Source: Rhodoferax ferrireducens T118
Lineage (GTDB): Bacteria > Pseudomonadota > Gammaproteobacteria > Burkholderiales > Burkholderiaceae_C
Length of the DNA: 64,000 nucleotides
NCBI RefSeq assembly: GCF_000013605.1
Contig: NC_007908.1
Coordinates: 3,720,001-3,784,000, forward strand
Reading direction: 5' to 3'
The notes beneath the pieces are model-generated. The model made no database searches. It saw only the letters and a list, made by a program, of their open reading frames with translations, and was not told where the DNA came from. Shown here in pieces: positions 19,155 through 28,742 of this stretch. A program made the translations under genes and the position numbers. Position 1 is the first letter of the stretch. Every line of letters starts with the position of its first letter.

Positions 19155-20699
19155 TCATTTCTGAACAAAGCCGTTGAATTGATAGGCCACCGACAAGCCC
19201 GCCACGTTGGCTTTGAAATCGCCACCACGCATGGCCTGAATACGCCCTGCCGTGGCCAGCACCGACACCTGCTTTGTCAAGCGGTAGCCAATTGAAGCAT
19301 TGAGTTGCCCCACCAGTCCACCACCCACCGCCAGACCGCCGCCACCGGCCGCGCCCACCAGCGCTTCGCCCTCGGCAAACCAGCGCTGTGACAACTGCTG
19401 CTGCACACCGGCACCCAGTTGCCCGGTCATGTAGGCCCCCGCCTCGCCGGCATAAGCGGCCAGGCCTTGACCGGTGACAAACCACTGGGGCGTCACAAAA
19501 TAGTCAAGCTGCACGCCCAGATTGCTCACCGACTCGTCGACATACTGGTTGCGCCACTGGGGTGAGGCCTTGAAATAGGTCTGGTTTGCCACCCGCACAC
19601 GCAGGTTTTCTGCGTCAAAACCACCCAGAGCGGGCCAGGAAATACGGTTGCCAGAGACCCCCGGCAAACCAAACTGGTAGGTCAATTTGAGGGCCGCACT
19701 TTGCGCCCTGAAACTGCGCGACGGTGCTCGCACTTCGCCCACCGAGAACTCCAGCGCGGTACGCTCGCTCAGGTTTTGCTGCAGCGAAACCCCCGCGTCC
19801 AACAGCAAACCCCCGCCGGTGTCAGCCCCGCCGCCGCCTGCCGGGCCGGCCGCGGCATGGAGTTTGACCGCACTGCCGCGCCAAAGCGGCATGCGGTAGC
19901 CACCGCCGGCCAGAATTTGCATGTAGCCATTGCTCTGGCCGCCCATGGCGCCTTCCGACTCCAGTTTGACAAACCAGTTGGGGTCCAGGTAAGACAGCCA
20001 TTCGACGCCGACCAACTGCATGCTGCTGTGTTGCGGCTGACCATCGTCACGCAGCACGGAGGCCGGAATTCTGTAACTGCGGGCCACCAGCGCAAACTCA
20101 TTGCGGTGGGACGACACGCTGGCGCCATCTGCCGTGCCGGCACGGGGTGGGGTATCCCAACCCGGACTCAACAAACTGTAGAACGGATATTCGTAGCGCA
20201 GATAGGGCTGCGTGCTGCGAATCACACCCGACGGAAACCGCACATGGCTCACGCCAAAGGCAAAATTACCGACGTTGGGCACTTCGTAGGTCAAACCCAG
20301 ATCAGCGCGCAGCATCAGACCACCACCCGACAAGGCGCTGGTGCCACCACGCCCGCCGCCGGCGCCAACAAACAAACCGGTGTGAGCCAGCCAGCTTGGA
20401 CTGAGCCGCTGGCGCCACTCACCGGCCAGACCCAGCGTGATGAAACCGCCACGGTCACCGCGCACGGCCCCGTAACTGCCCACACCCAATCGCAGCTGCT
20501 CACTCACATCAAACATGAGGTCGCCGCCGACCATGCCCATTTTTTCGCCGCCCGGCAGTGCCAGCGTTTCAGAGGTCAAACGCCAGGTCGTGGCGGTCGG
20601 TTTCAGTCCGGCAGTCGGTTCGCTATTGCCCTGGGCACGACCCAAGGAAGACCCCAACAAGCCACCGGCGCACAGGCTGGCCACAATCAAGTTTTTCAC
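19155..20699 (-). CDS. Outer-membrane beta-barrel-like exported protein
   Basis: A 514-residue protein. GTG 20699 start, with GGAGG seven bases upstream, overlapping the tldD stop as GTGA. Signal peptide (SLCAGGLLGSSLGRAQG), then many alternating Gly/aromatic strands typical of an outer-membrane barrel, and several glycine-rich turns (GAGGGRGG, GPAGGGGAD, GAAGGGGLAVGGG). It ends with aromatic-rich strands (VAYQFNGFVQK). Translational coupling to tldD suggests co-expression, not necessarily a shared task. Family unknown to me. Confidence 0.7.
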   Translation of the reverse strand: MKNLIVASLCAGGLLGSSLGRAQGNSEPTAGLKPTATTWRLTSETLALPGGEKMGMVGGDLMFDVSEQLRLGVGSYGAVRGDRGGFITLGLAGEWRQRLSPSWLAHTGLFVGAGGGRGGTSALSGGGLMLRADLGLTYEVPNVGNFAFGVSHVRFPSGVIRSTQPYLRYEYPFYSLLSPGWDTPPRAGTADGASVSSHRNEFALVARSYRIPASVLRDDGQPQHSSMQLVGVEWLSYLDPNWFVKLESEGAMGGQSNGYMQILAGGGYRMPLWRGSAVKLHAAAGPAGGGGADTGGGLLLDAGVSLQQNLSERTALEFSVGEVRAPSRSFRAQSAALKLTYQFGLPGVSGNRISWPALGGFDAENLRVRVANQTYFKASPQWRNQYVDESVSNLGVQLDYFVTPQWFVTGQGLAAYAGEAGAYMTGQLGAGVQQQLSQRWFAEGEALVGAAGGGGLAVGGGLVGQLNASIGYRLTKQVSVLATAGRIQAMRGGDFKANVAGLSVAYQFNGFVQK

Positions 20700-22168
20700 G
20701 CCGTGCCTCCCACCGTCAAACCATCAATACGCAAGGTCGGCTGCCCCACGCCCACCGGCACACTCTGGCCTTCTTTACCGCAGGTGCCGACACCGCTGTC
20801 GAGCTTCAAGTCATTGCCGATCATGCTGACGCGCTTGAGCACATCCGGGCCGCTACCAACGATGGTCGCGCCCTTGACCGGGTACAGGATCTTGCCGTTT
20901 TCAACCCAGTAGGCTTCACTGGCCGAAAACACGAACTTGCCCGAGGTGATGTCCACCTGGCCGCCGCCAAAGTTGGTGGCGTACAGACCCTTCTTGATGC
21001 TGGCCACAATCTCGTCGGGCGACTTGTCCCCGGCGAGCATGTAGGTATTGGTCATGCGCGGGATCGGCACATGGGCGTAGCTCTCGCGACGCCCGTTGCC
21101 GGTGGGCGCCACCCCCATCAGGCGCGCATTCATGGCGTCCTGCATATAGCCCTTGAGAATGCCATCTTCAATCAGCACATTGCGGGCGCTGGTGTTGCCT
21201 TCATCATCGACATTGAGCGAGCCACGGCGGTCGGCGATGGTGCCGTCATCCAGCACGGTCACGCCCTTGGCGGCGACACGCTGGCCGACCCGGCCACTGA
21301 ACGCGCTGGAGCCCTTGCGGTTGAAATCGCCTTCCAGCCCATGACCAATCGCCTCGTGCAACAAGATGCCGGGCCAGCCGGGCCCCAGCACCACGGTCAT
21401 CTCACCCGCCGGCGCCGGGCGGGCTTCCAGGTTGATCAGCGCGGCTTTCACCGCCTCATCGACGTATTGCGTGATCAGCGCCTCGTCAAAATAAGCCAGC
21501 CCAAAGCGCCCGCCGCCACCGGCCGAGCCCATTTCACGCCGCACCTTGCCGCCGACGCCCTGTTCGGCAATCACCGTCACCGACAGGCGCACCAGCGGGC
21601 GGACATCGGCCGCCAGCATGCCGTCGGCACGCGCCACCAGCACCACGTCGTATTCGCTCGCCACGCCCGCCATGACCTGCGCCACGCGCGGGTCCTTGGC
21701 ACGGGCCAGTTGCTCGACACGCTCCAGCAGCTTGACCTTGGCCGCGCTGTCGAGTGTGGTGATCGGGTCCAAGCCGGGGTACAAGGAACGCCCATAAGCT
21801 ATCTTTTTTGTAGCTACTCGCGCCCGCCTTGTCTGGGCGAGAGCCGAAATTGACCTGACAGTGCGGGCCGCATCCAGCAGCGAGGACTCGGAGATGTCAT
21901 CCGAATAGGCAAACGCCGTTTTCTCGCCGCTGACAGCGCGCACGCCGACACCCTGGTCAATGCTGAAGGAGCCGGTCTTGACAATGCCTTCTTCCAGGCT
22001 CCAGCCCTCAGAACGCGTGTATTGAAAATACAGGTCGGCTTCGTCCACCTGATGCGCCTTGATTTCTTTTAAGGCCTGGGCCAGGTGGGATTCATCCAGC
22101 CCAAAGGGCGTGAGCAGCAGGGACTTGGCCAGGCCTAAGCGTTCAAGAGTGGGTTCGCGAGAGATCAT
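20696..22168 (-). CDS. tldD: Metalloprotease TldD
   Basis: A 490-residue TldD/PmbA-family protein; the TldD-TldE heterodimer is a zinc protease acting on unfolded peptides, including processing of modified peptides such as microcin B17. The zinc site HEAIGHGLEGDFNRKG is intact, and YLYFQ-like DLYFQYTRSEGW, IDQGVGVRAVSGEKTAFAY and the C-terminal GNDLKLDSGVGTCGKEGQ match the family. A variable loop (about residues 108-128) is encoded by a dispersed repeat copy. The TldE partner is not in the window. Confidence 0.95.
   Translation of the reverse strand: MISREPTLERLGLAKSLLLTPFGLDESHLAQALKEIKAHQVDEADLYFQYTRSEGWSLEEGIVKTGSFSIDQGVGVRAVSGEKTAFAYSDDISESSLLDAARTVRSISALAQTRRARVATKKIAYGRSLYPGLDPITTLDSAAKVKLLERVEQLARAKDPRVAQVMAGVASEYDVVLVARADGMLAADVRPLVRLSVTVIAEQGVGGKVRREMGSAGGGGRFGLAYFDEALITQYVDEAVKAALINLEARPAPAGEMTVVLGPGWPGILLHEAIGHGLEGDFNRKGSSAFSGRVGQRVAAKGVTVLDDGTIADRRGSLNVDDEGNTSARNVLIEDGILKGYMQDAMNARLMGVAPTGNGRRESYAHVPIPRMTNTYMLAGDKSPDEIVASIKKGLYATNFGGGQVDITSGKFVFSASEAYWVENGKILYPVKGATIVGSGPDVLKRVSMIGNDLKLDSGVGTCGKEGQSVPVGVGQPTLRIDGLTVGGTA
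21795..21846 (+). repeat. Dispersed repeat, copy 5, inside tldD
   Basis: GCTATCTTTTTTGTAGCTAC followed by CGCGCCCGCC...GGGCGAGAGCC, a second subtype of the family, lying in frame within tldD where it encodes the segment ALAQTRRARVATKKIAYGR. Coding is uninterrupted. Confidence 0.65.
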
Positions 22169-22232
22169 TGATTCATTTTAGGTGGTGCGCCGATAATCAT
22201 GATGACATGCTGCCTGAAAACCCTGCCTCTTG

Positions 22233-24815
22233 ATGTTGACGACGCCGGCCTCGCACCACAAACCGACGCAGCCCATGCGGGTGGCCGGGGTCGTCTTCTT
22301 GCTGGCGGCCGTGCTCAGCGCCGGTCTGATCTGGCACCAGGAACGCCAGCGCAGGGAGCATGCGCGCGCCGAGGTTTACACGCTGGCACAAGACCATGCC
22401 AAAGCAGCCCGGGAACAGCTGGATCGCGCCCTTTCCGCCATCTACGCGATGGCCGCGCTGGTCCAGCAAGGCCGTGGTCAAGTGGATAACTTCGACGCCG
22501 TGGCCGCCAGGATGCTGCCGTTTTACCCAGGTGTGTCGGTGCTGATTCTCGCCCCGGGCGGCGTTATTCGTAACGCGGTGCCGCTGGCCGGCAATGAAAA
22601 AGCAATTGGCCTGGATTTGCTGAAAGACCCGGTGATGCAGCAGGAAGCGCAGCGGGCGCGATCGACCGGGCAACTCACGCTGGCCGGTCCGCTTGAACTC
22701 AGGCAAGGCGGCTTGGGCCTGGTGGCCAGATTACCGATCTACCTCGACAACGCTCAGGGCACGCCAGAGTTCTGGGGTTTCACCAATGTGGTGATGCGTT
22801 TTCCGCAGACCCTGGAGTCGGCCCACTTGCCCAGCCTGCTTCAGCGTGGGCTGGATTACAAACTTTGGCGCGTCAACCCCGAAACAAGGCAGACTCAGAT
22901 CATCGCGGAATCACAGTCTGCGCCGTTGATCGAGCCGGTCATCCAAGGTTTTGAAGTACCCAACGGCGCCTGGTCGCTCAGTGTGGCGCCGCGACTGGGC
23001 TGGGGCGACCGGGCAGGTTTGGCCGGCAAGACTTTTATCGGACTGTTGTTTTCATGGCTGCTGGCCTATCTGGCCAAACTCCTGACGCGCCAACGCGCCT
23101 ACAAGATCAATCTGGAGCAGCAGGTGACTGAACGCACTGCCGAAATCCAGGCGTCAGAGCGCCAACTCAGCGCCACGCTGGACGCCATACCGGATCTCTT
23201 ATTTGAGATGGACTTGAACGGACGTTACCTGCTGTGCCATTCGCCGCGCGCCGCCGACCTGCTTGACGCACCGGTGCAGGCCCTGCTTGGCAAGACGGTG
23301 TCCGAGGTGCTGCCCCCTGCGGCCGCCGAAGTGGTGCTGCAGGCCCTCAAGCAGGCGCATGAACTCGGTCTGGCCCACGGTCAGCAATTTGAACTGGCAT
23401 CGCCAGAGCAAGACCGGTGGTTTGAGCTTTCAGTGGCGCGCAAGGCGGTCAGCGCGGGCCAAGAGCCGCGCTTCATCGTGATCTCGCGCGAGATCACCGA
23501 GCGCAAACAAGCCGAGAAAGACATCCAGAAACTGGCCTATTTCGATGCGTTGACCAGCCTGCCCAATCGCAGCCTGCTCAACGACCGCATCCGCCACGCC
23601 CTGAGCGAGGCCGACCGACGCCAGGAATCACTGGCCTTGATGTTCCTGGACCTCGACCACTTCAAGAACATCAATGACACGCTCGGGCACGGGGTGGGCG
23701 ACCAACTGCTGGTGGCACTGGCGGCGCGGATGCAGTCGGTCGTGCGCGAACAAGACACGGTGGCGCGCCTGGGGGGTGATGAGTTCATCCTGCTGCTGCC
23801 GGACACCGGCTCCAAGGGCGCGGCGCGCGTCGCCCAGAAGTTGCTGCAAACCATCAGCCTGCCCGTGCAGATCGGGCCGCACGAACTGACGGTGACGCCC
23901 TCCATGGGCATTGCCCAGTACCCGCGGGACGGCGACGATCTGGAGACACTGTCCAGACGCGCCGACATCGCCATGTACCGCGCCAAACAAAGCGGACGCA
24001 ACGGCTACCAGTTTTACACGACCGAAATGCAGCTCACGACCGACCGCGCACTCCAGATTGAAAACGCCTTGCGCCGCGCACTGGAGCGCGATCAGTTGCG
24101 CCTGCACTACCAGCCCCAGTTGTCGCTCAGCACGAACAGAATCGTCGGCGTCGAGGCGCTGCTGCGCTGGCAGCATCCGGAACTGGGGCAGGTCGCACCG
24201 GCCGAATTCATTGCGATTGCCGAAGCCAGCGGTCAGATTCAAGGCATCGGTGAATGGGTGCTGCGCACCGCTGCCCAGCAAGCCAAACAATGGCGGGATC
24301 TGGGCCTGGCGCCGATGACGATGTCGGTCAACCTCTCCGCCGTGCAGTTTCGTCACCCCGATCTGCCCGAACTGGTGGCCAGAATACTGGCCGAGGCGCA
24401 ACTGCCGCCCCAATTTCTTGAACTGGAGTTGACCGAAGGGGTGGCACTGCATGACCCGCTGGGCGCCATTGCGGTCATGGAGCACATGCACCAGCAGGGC
24501 GTGAAGATTTCAATCGATGACTTTGGCACCGGCTACTCGTCGCTGAGCTACCTCAAGCGTTTTCACGCCCACCAGCTCAAGATCGACCAGTCGTTTGTAC
24601 GCGACATCACCGACGACCCGGAAGATCTGGCCATCGTCAATGCCATCATCAGCATGGCCCACAGCCTGGGCATGAACACCATCGCCGAGGGGGTTGAAAC
24701 CCAGGCGCAATTGACGTTGTTACGCGCGCAAGGCTGCGACGAGGTGCAGGGGTATTTCTTTTGCAGACCCCAACCACCAGAAGAACTGGTGGCTTTTCTG
24801 CGTGCGCACAGTTGA
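22233..24815 (+). CDS. CHASE-PAS-GGDEF-EAL c-di-GMP enzyme
   Basis: An 860-residue inner-membrane sensor. Membrane segment at about residues 15-35, periplasmic CHASE domain (about 45-255), second membrane segment (about 263-285), PAS (about 305-420), GGDEF (about 430-590, RLGGDEFILLL intact), EAL (about 605-855, EALLRWQHPE and DDFGTGYSSLSYLKR intact). Both catalytic domains retain signature residues, so synthesis and hydrolysis are both possible. The start is uncertain (TTG 22230, ATG 22233 or ATG 22275) because no clear SD is visible. Confidence 0.92.
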   Translation: MLTTPASHHKPTQPMRVAGVVFLLAAVLSAGLIWHQERQRREHARAEVYTLAQDHAKAAREQLDRALSAIYAMAALVQQGRGQVDNFDAVAARMLPFYPGVSVLILAPGGVIRNAVPLAGNEKAIGLDLLKDPVMQQEAQRARSTGQLTLAGPLELRQGGLGLVARLPIYLDNAQGTPEFWGFTNVVMRFPQTLESAHLPSLLQRGLDYKLWRVNPETRQTQIIAESQSAPLIEPVIQGFEVPNGAWSLSVAPRLGWGDRAGLAGKTFIGLLFSWLLAYLAKLLTRQRAYKINLEQQVTERTAEIQASERQLSATLDAIPDLLFEMDLNGRYLLCHSPRAADLLDAPVQALLGKTVSEVLPPAAAEVVLQALKQAHELGLAHGQQFELASPEQDRWFELSVARKAVSAGQEPRFIVISREITERKQAEKDIQKLAYFDALTSLPNRSLLNDRIRHALSEADRRQESLALMFLDLDHFKNINDTLGHGVGDQLLVALAARMQSVVREQDTVARLGGDEFILLLPDTGSKGAARVAQKLLQTISLPVQIGPHELTVTPSMGIAQYPRDGDDLETLSRRADIAMYRAKQSGRNGYQFYTTEMQLTTDRALQIENALRRALERDQLRLHYQPQLSLSTNRIVGVEALLRWQHPELGQVAPAEFIAIAEASGQIQGIGEWVLRTAAQQAKQWRDLGLAPMTMSVNLSAVQFRHPDLPELVARILAEAQLPPQFLELELTEGVALHDPLGAIAVMEHMHQQGVKISIDDFGTGYSSLSYLKRFHAHQLKIDQSFVRDITDDPEDLAIVNAIISMAHSLGMNTIAEGVETQAQLTLLRAQGCDEVQGYFFCRPQPPEELVAFLRAHS

Positions 24816-24843
24816 TATCGATCCGTTGAGGACGGAACTGGCG

Positions 24844-25998
24844 TTACGACTGCACCAGCCGCTTGGACTTGGCAATTGACATCAATATCCCCAGCGCCAT
24901 GCCCAGCGTGACCATGGCCGTGCCGCCGTAGCTGATAAAGGGCAGCGGCACCCCCACCACCGGCACAATGCCGCTCACCATGCCCATGTTGACAAAGGCG
25001 TAGGTAAAGACGATCAGCGTGAGGCTGCCCGCCAGCAAGCGGGAAAACAGCGTGGGTGCTTCCAGGGCAATGACCAGGCCGCGCAGGATCAAGAACACAA
25101 AGCCGGTAATCAGCAGCAAATTGCCAATCAGCCCGAATTCTTCAGAAAATGAAGCAAAGATGAAGTCGGTGGTGCGCTCGGGGATAAATTCAAGATGCGT
25201 TTGCGTGCCCTGCATAAAACCTTTGCCCCAGAAGCCGCCCGAGCCAATCGCAATCATGCCCTGGATGATGTGAAAGCCCTTGCCCAGCGGGTCGCGCGAC
25301 GGGTCCAGCAGGGTGCAGATGCGCTGCTGCTGGTAGTCGTGCAGCACCGGCCAGCGCACCCCGTCGGCACACAGCTGCGGCTCAAAGCCCACGACCAGCG
25401 CCACCCCCACCAGACCCAGCAGCACGGGCGGCAGAATCCACTTCCAGGACAGACCGGCGAAAAAAATGACCGACATGCCCGCCGACAACACCAGGATGGC
25501 GGTCCCCAAGTCCGGCTGCCTGACGATCAGGCCGATCGGCAGCGCCAGCAGCACCCCCGCCACCGCAAAGTCCAGCGGACGCAACTGCCCTTCGCGTTTC
25601 TGGAACCACCAGGCGAGCGTCAAAGGCACGGCGATCTTGAGAATTTCGCTGGGCTGGATGGTGATGCCCACATCAAGCCAGCGCCGGGCGCCTTTTTTGG
25701 TGACACCAAAGATGGCCACCGCAATCAGCAGGGTGACCCCCAGCACATACAGCGGCAACGCCAGCGCCATCAGCCGCTGCGTCGGAATCTGCGCCACCAC
25801 AAACATGATGAAGCCCGCCAGCAACATATTGCGGCCATGGTCCTCAAAGCGCGTGCCGTGGTCGTAGCCCGAGGAGTACATCGTCAGCAAGCCGGCACAG
25901 GCGAGCATGAACACGGCAAATGCCAGCGGGCCGTCAAAGCCGCGAAACCAGGGCGTGATGCGCCGCCAGGGGTGAATTTTTCCAAATTGTTGCGCCAT
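24844..25998 (-). CDS. rodA: Rod-shape peptidoglycan glycosyltransferase RodA
   Basis: A 384-residue SEDS-family membrane protein with about ten membrane segments. SEDS signatures: GARRWLDVG, QPSEILKIA, RQPDLGTAILVL, GFWGKGFMQGTQT, HLEFIPERTTDFIFA and VPLPFISYGGT. It polymerises glycan for lateral wall growth with PBP2. The mreBCD/mrdA genes usually beside it are not in the window; instead it lies 22 bp downstream of a histidine kinase on the same strand. Confidence 0.96.
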   Translation of the reverse strand: MAQQFGKIHPWRRITPWFRGFDGPLAFAVFMLACAGLLTMYSSGYDHGTRFEDHGRNMLLAGFIMFVVAQIPTQRLMALALPLYVLGVTLLIAVAIFGVTKKGARRWLDVGITIQPSEILKIAVPLTLAWWFQKREGQLRPLDFAVAGVLLALPIGLIVRQPDLGTAILVLSAGMSVIFFAGLSWKWILPPVLLGLVGVALVVGFEPQLCADGVRWPVLHDYQQQRICTLLDPSRDPLGKGFHIIQGMIAIGSGGFWGKGFMQGTQTHLEFIPERTTDFIFASFSEEFGLIGNLLLITGFVFLILRGLVIALEAPTLFSRLLAGSLTLIVFTYAFVNMGMVSGIVPVVGVPLPFISYGGTAMVTLGMALGILMSIAKSKRLVQS

Positions 25999-26020
25999 GC
26001 GTGGATTATCCCGCGACTGA

Positions 26021-27877
26021 TCAATTCAGCTCGATTTCCACCACGGTATTTCCCGGAACGCTGGTGATCAGCAGGCTCGCGGCGATGGCGGCGGCCCGCT
26101 CGCGCAGCGAGCTCAGGCCCCGGCGCTTCACGCGCTCGGGCTCGAAGCCGCAGCCGTTGTCAATCACCCGCAACTGCGCGCCACCCTGCGCTGTGCTGCG
26201 CAACTCGATGCGCAACCGAGTGGCGTGCGCATGCTGCAGCACATTGGATAGCGACTCAAAAACCATGTACTGCAGCTGTCGCATGGCCGCGTGATCGAGC
26301 CGGGCCAGCGGCAAAATCAGGTCCACATCCCATTGCAGCTCGATGTCGGACGCTTTAAAGCGCGGCTCCAGCCGGTAGCGCAGGTTGGCCAGCAAGGCCG
26401 TGATGTCACCCGGCGAGAGGTTCATCGCGTCAATCGACAGCTTGAGCTGGTCCAGCGAGTCGCGTAGCGTCTGCAGCACCTCCGCATGGCTGGCCTGTCC
26501 GGATTCCATCTGGCGGATGGCCGTGCTGATGTGGGCGCCCACGCCATCGTGCATGTCACGCAAAATACGCGTGCGTTCGGCGGCACGCTCCTGCTCGCGG
26601 GCGAGCTGCTCCACGCGCCGGTAGCTCTGCGCCAGCTCCTGCTCCTTTTGCGCCACGCGCGCCGCCAGATTGGCGTTGAGGTCGCGCGCCTGCGCGCTGG
26701 CCACGCGAAAGCGCATGATCACGATGTAGAGCAGCGCCAGGCCGAACAGCACCGAGCTGTACCGCAGCAAGGTGTTGCCGCCGTAGACCTGGCTAATGCG
26801 AAAAACATACAGGTCGCGCAAGCCCACCAGCGTGTTCCACAACACCGCGGCCGCCACGATCTTGTGCGGCAGCGAGGCACCGCGCGCCGCCTTCCAGATG
26901 AACGTCGCGACGAAGATCAGAGAGGTGAGTCCCAAGGCCGCGTACAAAAGCGTCATCGCGAGCGGATAGCCATACACCAGCGAGGTCGTGCCAGCGGCAA
27001 AACTCGCCATCAACAACACCGCCAGCCAGCAGCGCAGCCAGCCGACTGCCCGCAGACGGCTCCAGCCGGCCACCTCGGCGCAAAACAATATCATGCTGCC
27101 CACCCACACCGTCGACGCCGCCAGTACCACCATGCCCCACCACGGCCAGAGAAAAGGTGGGTGTTCGATGATGGCGTCGCTGACGGCGACCGTCCAGCAC
27201 AATTCGGCCACACCCGCGTACAGGTACAGCGGGTCGCGCCGGGGACGTCCCGGCCCGGCGGCATCGACCTGGGTCGCCCACAAGACGAACGCCGCCAGAC
27301 CGATCAGCAGGCTGACGATGACCACGATGAACGAGCCCGTGCTGCGCCAGCGGTAGTCGTGCAGGTAGAGCGGATAGACCTCCTCGTCCGGCCCCAGGGT
27401 CAGCGGGGCCAGACCGCCACGGCGGCCCACATCGGCCCGGATCTGCACACGAAAAAGGTTGTGGGTGCGCAGCAGGCCGGGCGAAATCAAGATATGGCGC
27501 GGCGCCTTGGCAAAGTCCGGGCCGTTGTCATGCAGCAAGTCGCCGTTTTGCTGCAGCAGGATGCCGTTGAGCCAGATTTCATAGGCATTGCCGAGCCGGG
27601 GCAGGTACAGGCCGAAGGGCACCGTCGGCACCTCTGCCAGCTCGAACGGCAGCTCAAAAGTCGCCTCGCCGGCCAAACCCACGTGATGGCGGTCCCAATG
27701 GTAGGGCAGGCTGACCGTCTCGCGCGTGGTCTGACCCTGCACCGTCACCAGCGCCTGCGCCTGGCGCAACTCCAGCGTCAGGGCCTGCGCCGACAAGGCC
27801 AGACCGGCAAGCACCAGCGCGCAACAGCAAAGAAGCAAACGTTTTAAAAGGCAGCAATGCGTCATGGAGCAGCGCAT
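26021..27877 (-). CDS. 7TM-DISM sensor histidine kinase, NarL/DesK class
   Basis: A 618-residue sensor. Signal peptide, then a periplasmic beta-sandwich resembling 7TMR-DISMED2 (about residues 35-175), seven membrane helices (about 178-400), a coiled coil, the HisKA_3 phosphoacceptor LRDMHDGVGAHIS, and HATPase motifs (SNVLQHAHATRLRIEL, VIDNGCGFEPERV). Upstream by about 50 bp is its LuxR-type response regulator; downstream is rodA. ATG 27865 is an alternative start. Confidence 0.9.
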   Translation of the reverse strand: MRCSMTHCCLLKRLLLCCCALVLAGLALSAQALTLELRQAQALVTVQGQTTRETVSLPYHWDRHHVGLAGEATFELPFELAEVPTVPFGLYLPRLGNAYEIWLNGILLQQNGDLLHDNGPDFAKAPRHILISPGLLRTHNLFRVQIRADVGRRGGLAPLTLGPDEEVYPLYLHDYRWRSTGSFIVVIVSLLIGLAAFVLWATQVDAAGPGRPRRDPLYLYAGVAELCWTVAVSDAIIEHPPFLWPWWGMVVLAASTVWVGSMILFCAEVAGWSRLRAVGWLRCWLAVLLMASFAAGTTSLVYGYPLAMTLLYAALGLTSLIFVATFIWKAARGASLPHKIVAAAVLWNTLVGLRDLYVFRISQVYGGNTLLRYSSVLFGLALLYIVIMRFRVASAQARDLNANLAARVAQKEQELAQSYRRVEQLAREQERAAERTRILRDMHDGVGAHISTAIRQMESGQASHAEVLQTLRDSLDQLKLSIDAMNLSPGDITALLANLRYRLEPRFKASDIELQWDVDLILPLARLDHAAMRQLQYMVFESLSNVLQHAHATRLRIELRSTAQGGAQLRVIDNGCGFEPERVKRRGLSSLRERAAAIAASLLITSVPGNTVVEIELN

Positions 27878-27927
27878 CTTAGCGAAGCTTTATGCGCCGC
27901 ATCAAACGCCCGCTCCCATGCCCCGGT

Positions 27928-28716
27928 TCAGTCATGCGGCGACAGCAAACCCATGCGCGTGGCTTCAAACACCGCCTCGCTTTTGGAGTGCACGGACAAT
28001 TTTCCATACAGGTTCTTGATATGCGTCTGCACGGTGTGAACACTCAAGCCCTGCAAACGGGCAATTTCCGTATACGAAAAGCCGCGGGCGATCAAGGCCA
28101 GAACTTCCTGTTCGCGTGGCGACAGCAGGCCGCGCTGCGACTTCGCCTCACCGTCCTCAGTCGCTTCGCTTTTTATAGCTATAGACGATGATAGGACGGG
28201 GGCTAGCACCCTATTGTTCTCTCGACGATCAGACTGGTACTTGGACAGCACGCGGCGCGCGATCATGGGAGAAATGGGAGAGGCGCCGGCCCGCATGTCC
28301 AAAATCGTCTGCGCAATGTCGTCGGGCGTCGAATCCTTGTGGATGTAGCCCAGCGCGCCGGCCTCGATGCTGGCCAGCACGTTGTCTTCATCACCAAACA
28401 TCGAGATCACCAGCGGCTCACAGGCGGGGTTCAGCCGCGTCGCATGGCGGATCACCTCCAGCCCGCTGCCATCGGGCAGGCCCAGATCGGTGAGCAGCAC
28501 ATCGACCGTGTTCGCGCTGTCATCCAGCCAGGCCTTGGCCTCGGCCACCGTGCCCACGCTGGCAGCCAGCAGCAGTTCGGCGCAGCGCGACACGCTGCCC
28601 GAAAAAAAATCCCGCGTCTGCGGATCATCCTCAACCACCAGTACACGCCACACTTGCTTTGCCTTGCTGTTGTCAAATCTACCGCGAGCATAGCGGTAGC
28701 TGTCTGCCTTGACCAT
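27928..28716 (-). CDS. NarL/LuxR-family response regulator
   Basis: A 262-residue regulator. Receiver domain at about residues 22-145 with acidic pocket VVEDD, phosphoacceptor LLTDLGLPDGSG and conserved Lys in YIHKDS; C-terminal LuxR HTH (LSPREQEVLALIARGFSYTEIARLQGLSVHTVQTHIKNLYGKL, cited as positions 197-240). The interdomain linker (about 165-185) is encoded by a dispersed repeat copy. Cognate to the adjacent kinase. A perfect palindrome abuts its start and suggests autoregulation. Confidence 0.92.
   Translation of the reverse strand: MVKADSYRYARGRFDNSKAKQVWRVLVVEDDPQTRDFFSGSVSRCAELLLAASVGTVAEAKAWLDDSANTVDVLLTDLGLPDGSGLEVIRHATRLNPACEPLVISMFGDEDNVLASIEAGALGYIHKDSTPDDIAQTILDMRAGASPISPMIARRVLSKYQSDRRENNRVLAPVLSSSIAIKSEATEDGEAKSQRGLLSPREQEVLALIARGFSYTEIARLQGLSVHTVQTHIKNLYGKLSVHSKSEAVFEATRMGLLSPHD
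28163..28222 (+). repeat. Dispersed repeat, copy 6, inside response regulator gene
   Basis: TATAGCTATAGACGATGATA followed by GGACGGGGGCTAGCACCCTA. It is read in frame on the - strand as the linker segment NNRVLAPVLSSSIAIKSE between receiver and DNA-binding domains. Confidence 0.75.
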
Positions 28717-28724
28717 GCCGGTTC

Positions 28725-28742
28725 ATCCCATGGATATGGGAT
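28725..28742. promoter_or_regulatory. Palindrome at the response regulator start
   Basis: ATCCCAT-GGAT-ATGGGAT, seven-base perfect arms, flanked by outer arms GCCGG (28717-28721) and CCGGC (28746-28750). It begins 9 bp upstream of the regulator ATG and also faces the divergent lipoprotein gene. Candidate operator or translational hairpin. Confidence 0.5.

Noticed and set aside
26486..27847. 453-codon + strand frame opposite the histidine kinase
   Set aside because: Antisense shadow; composition not protein-like.
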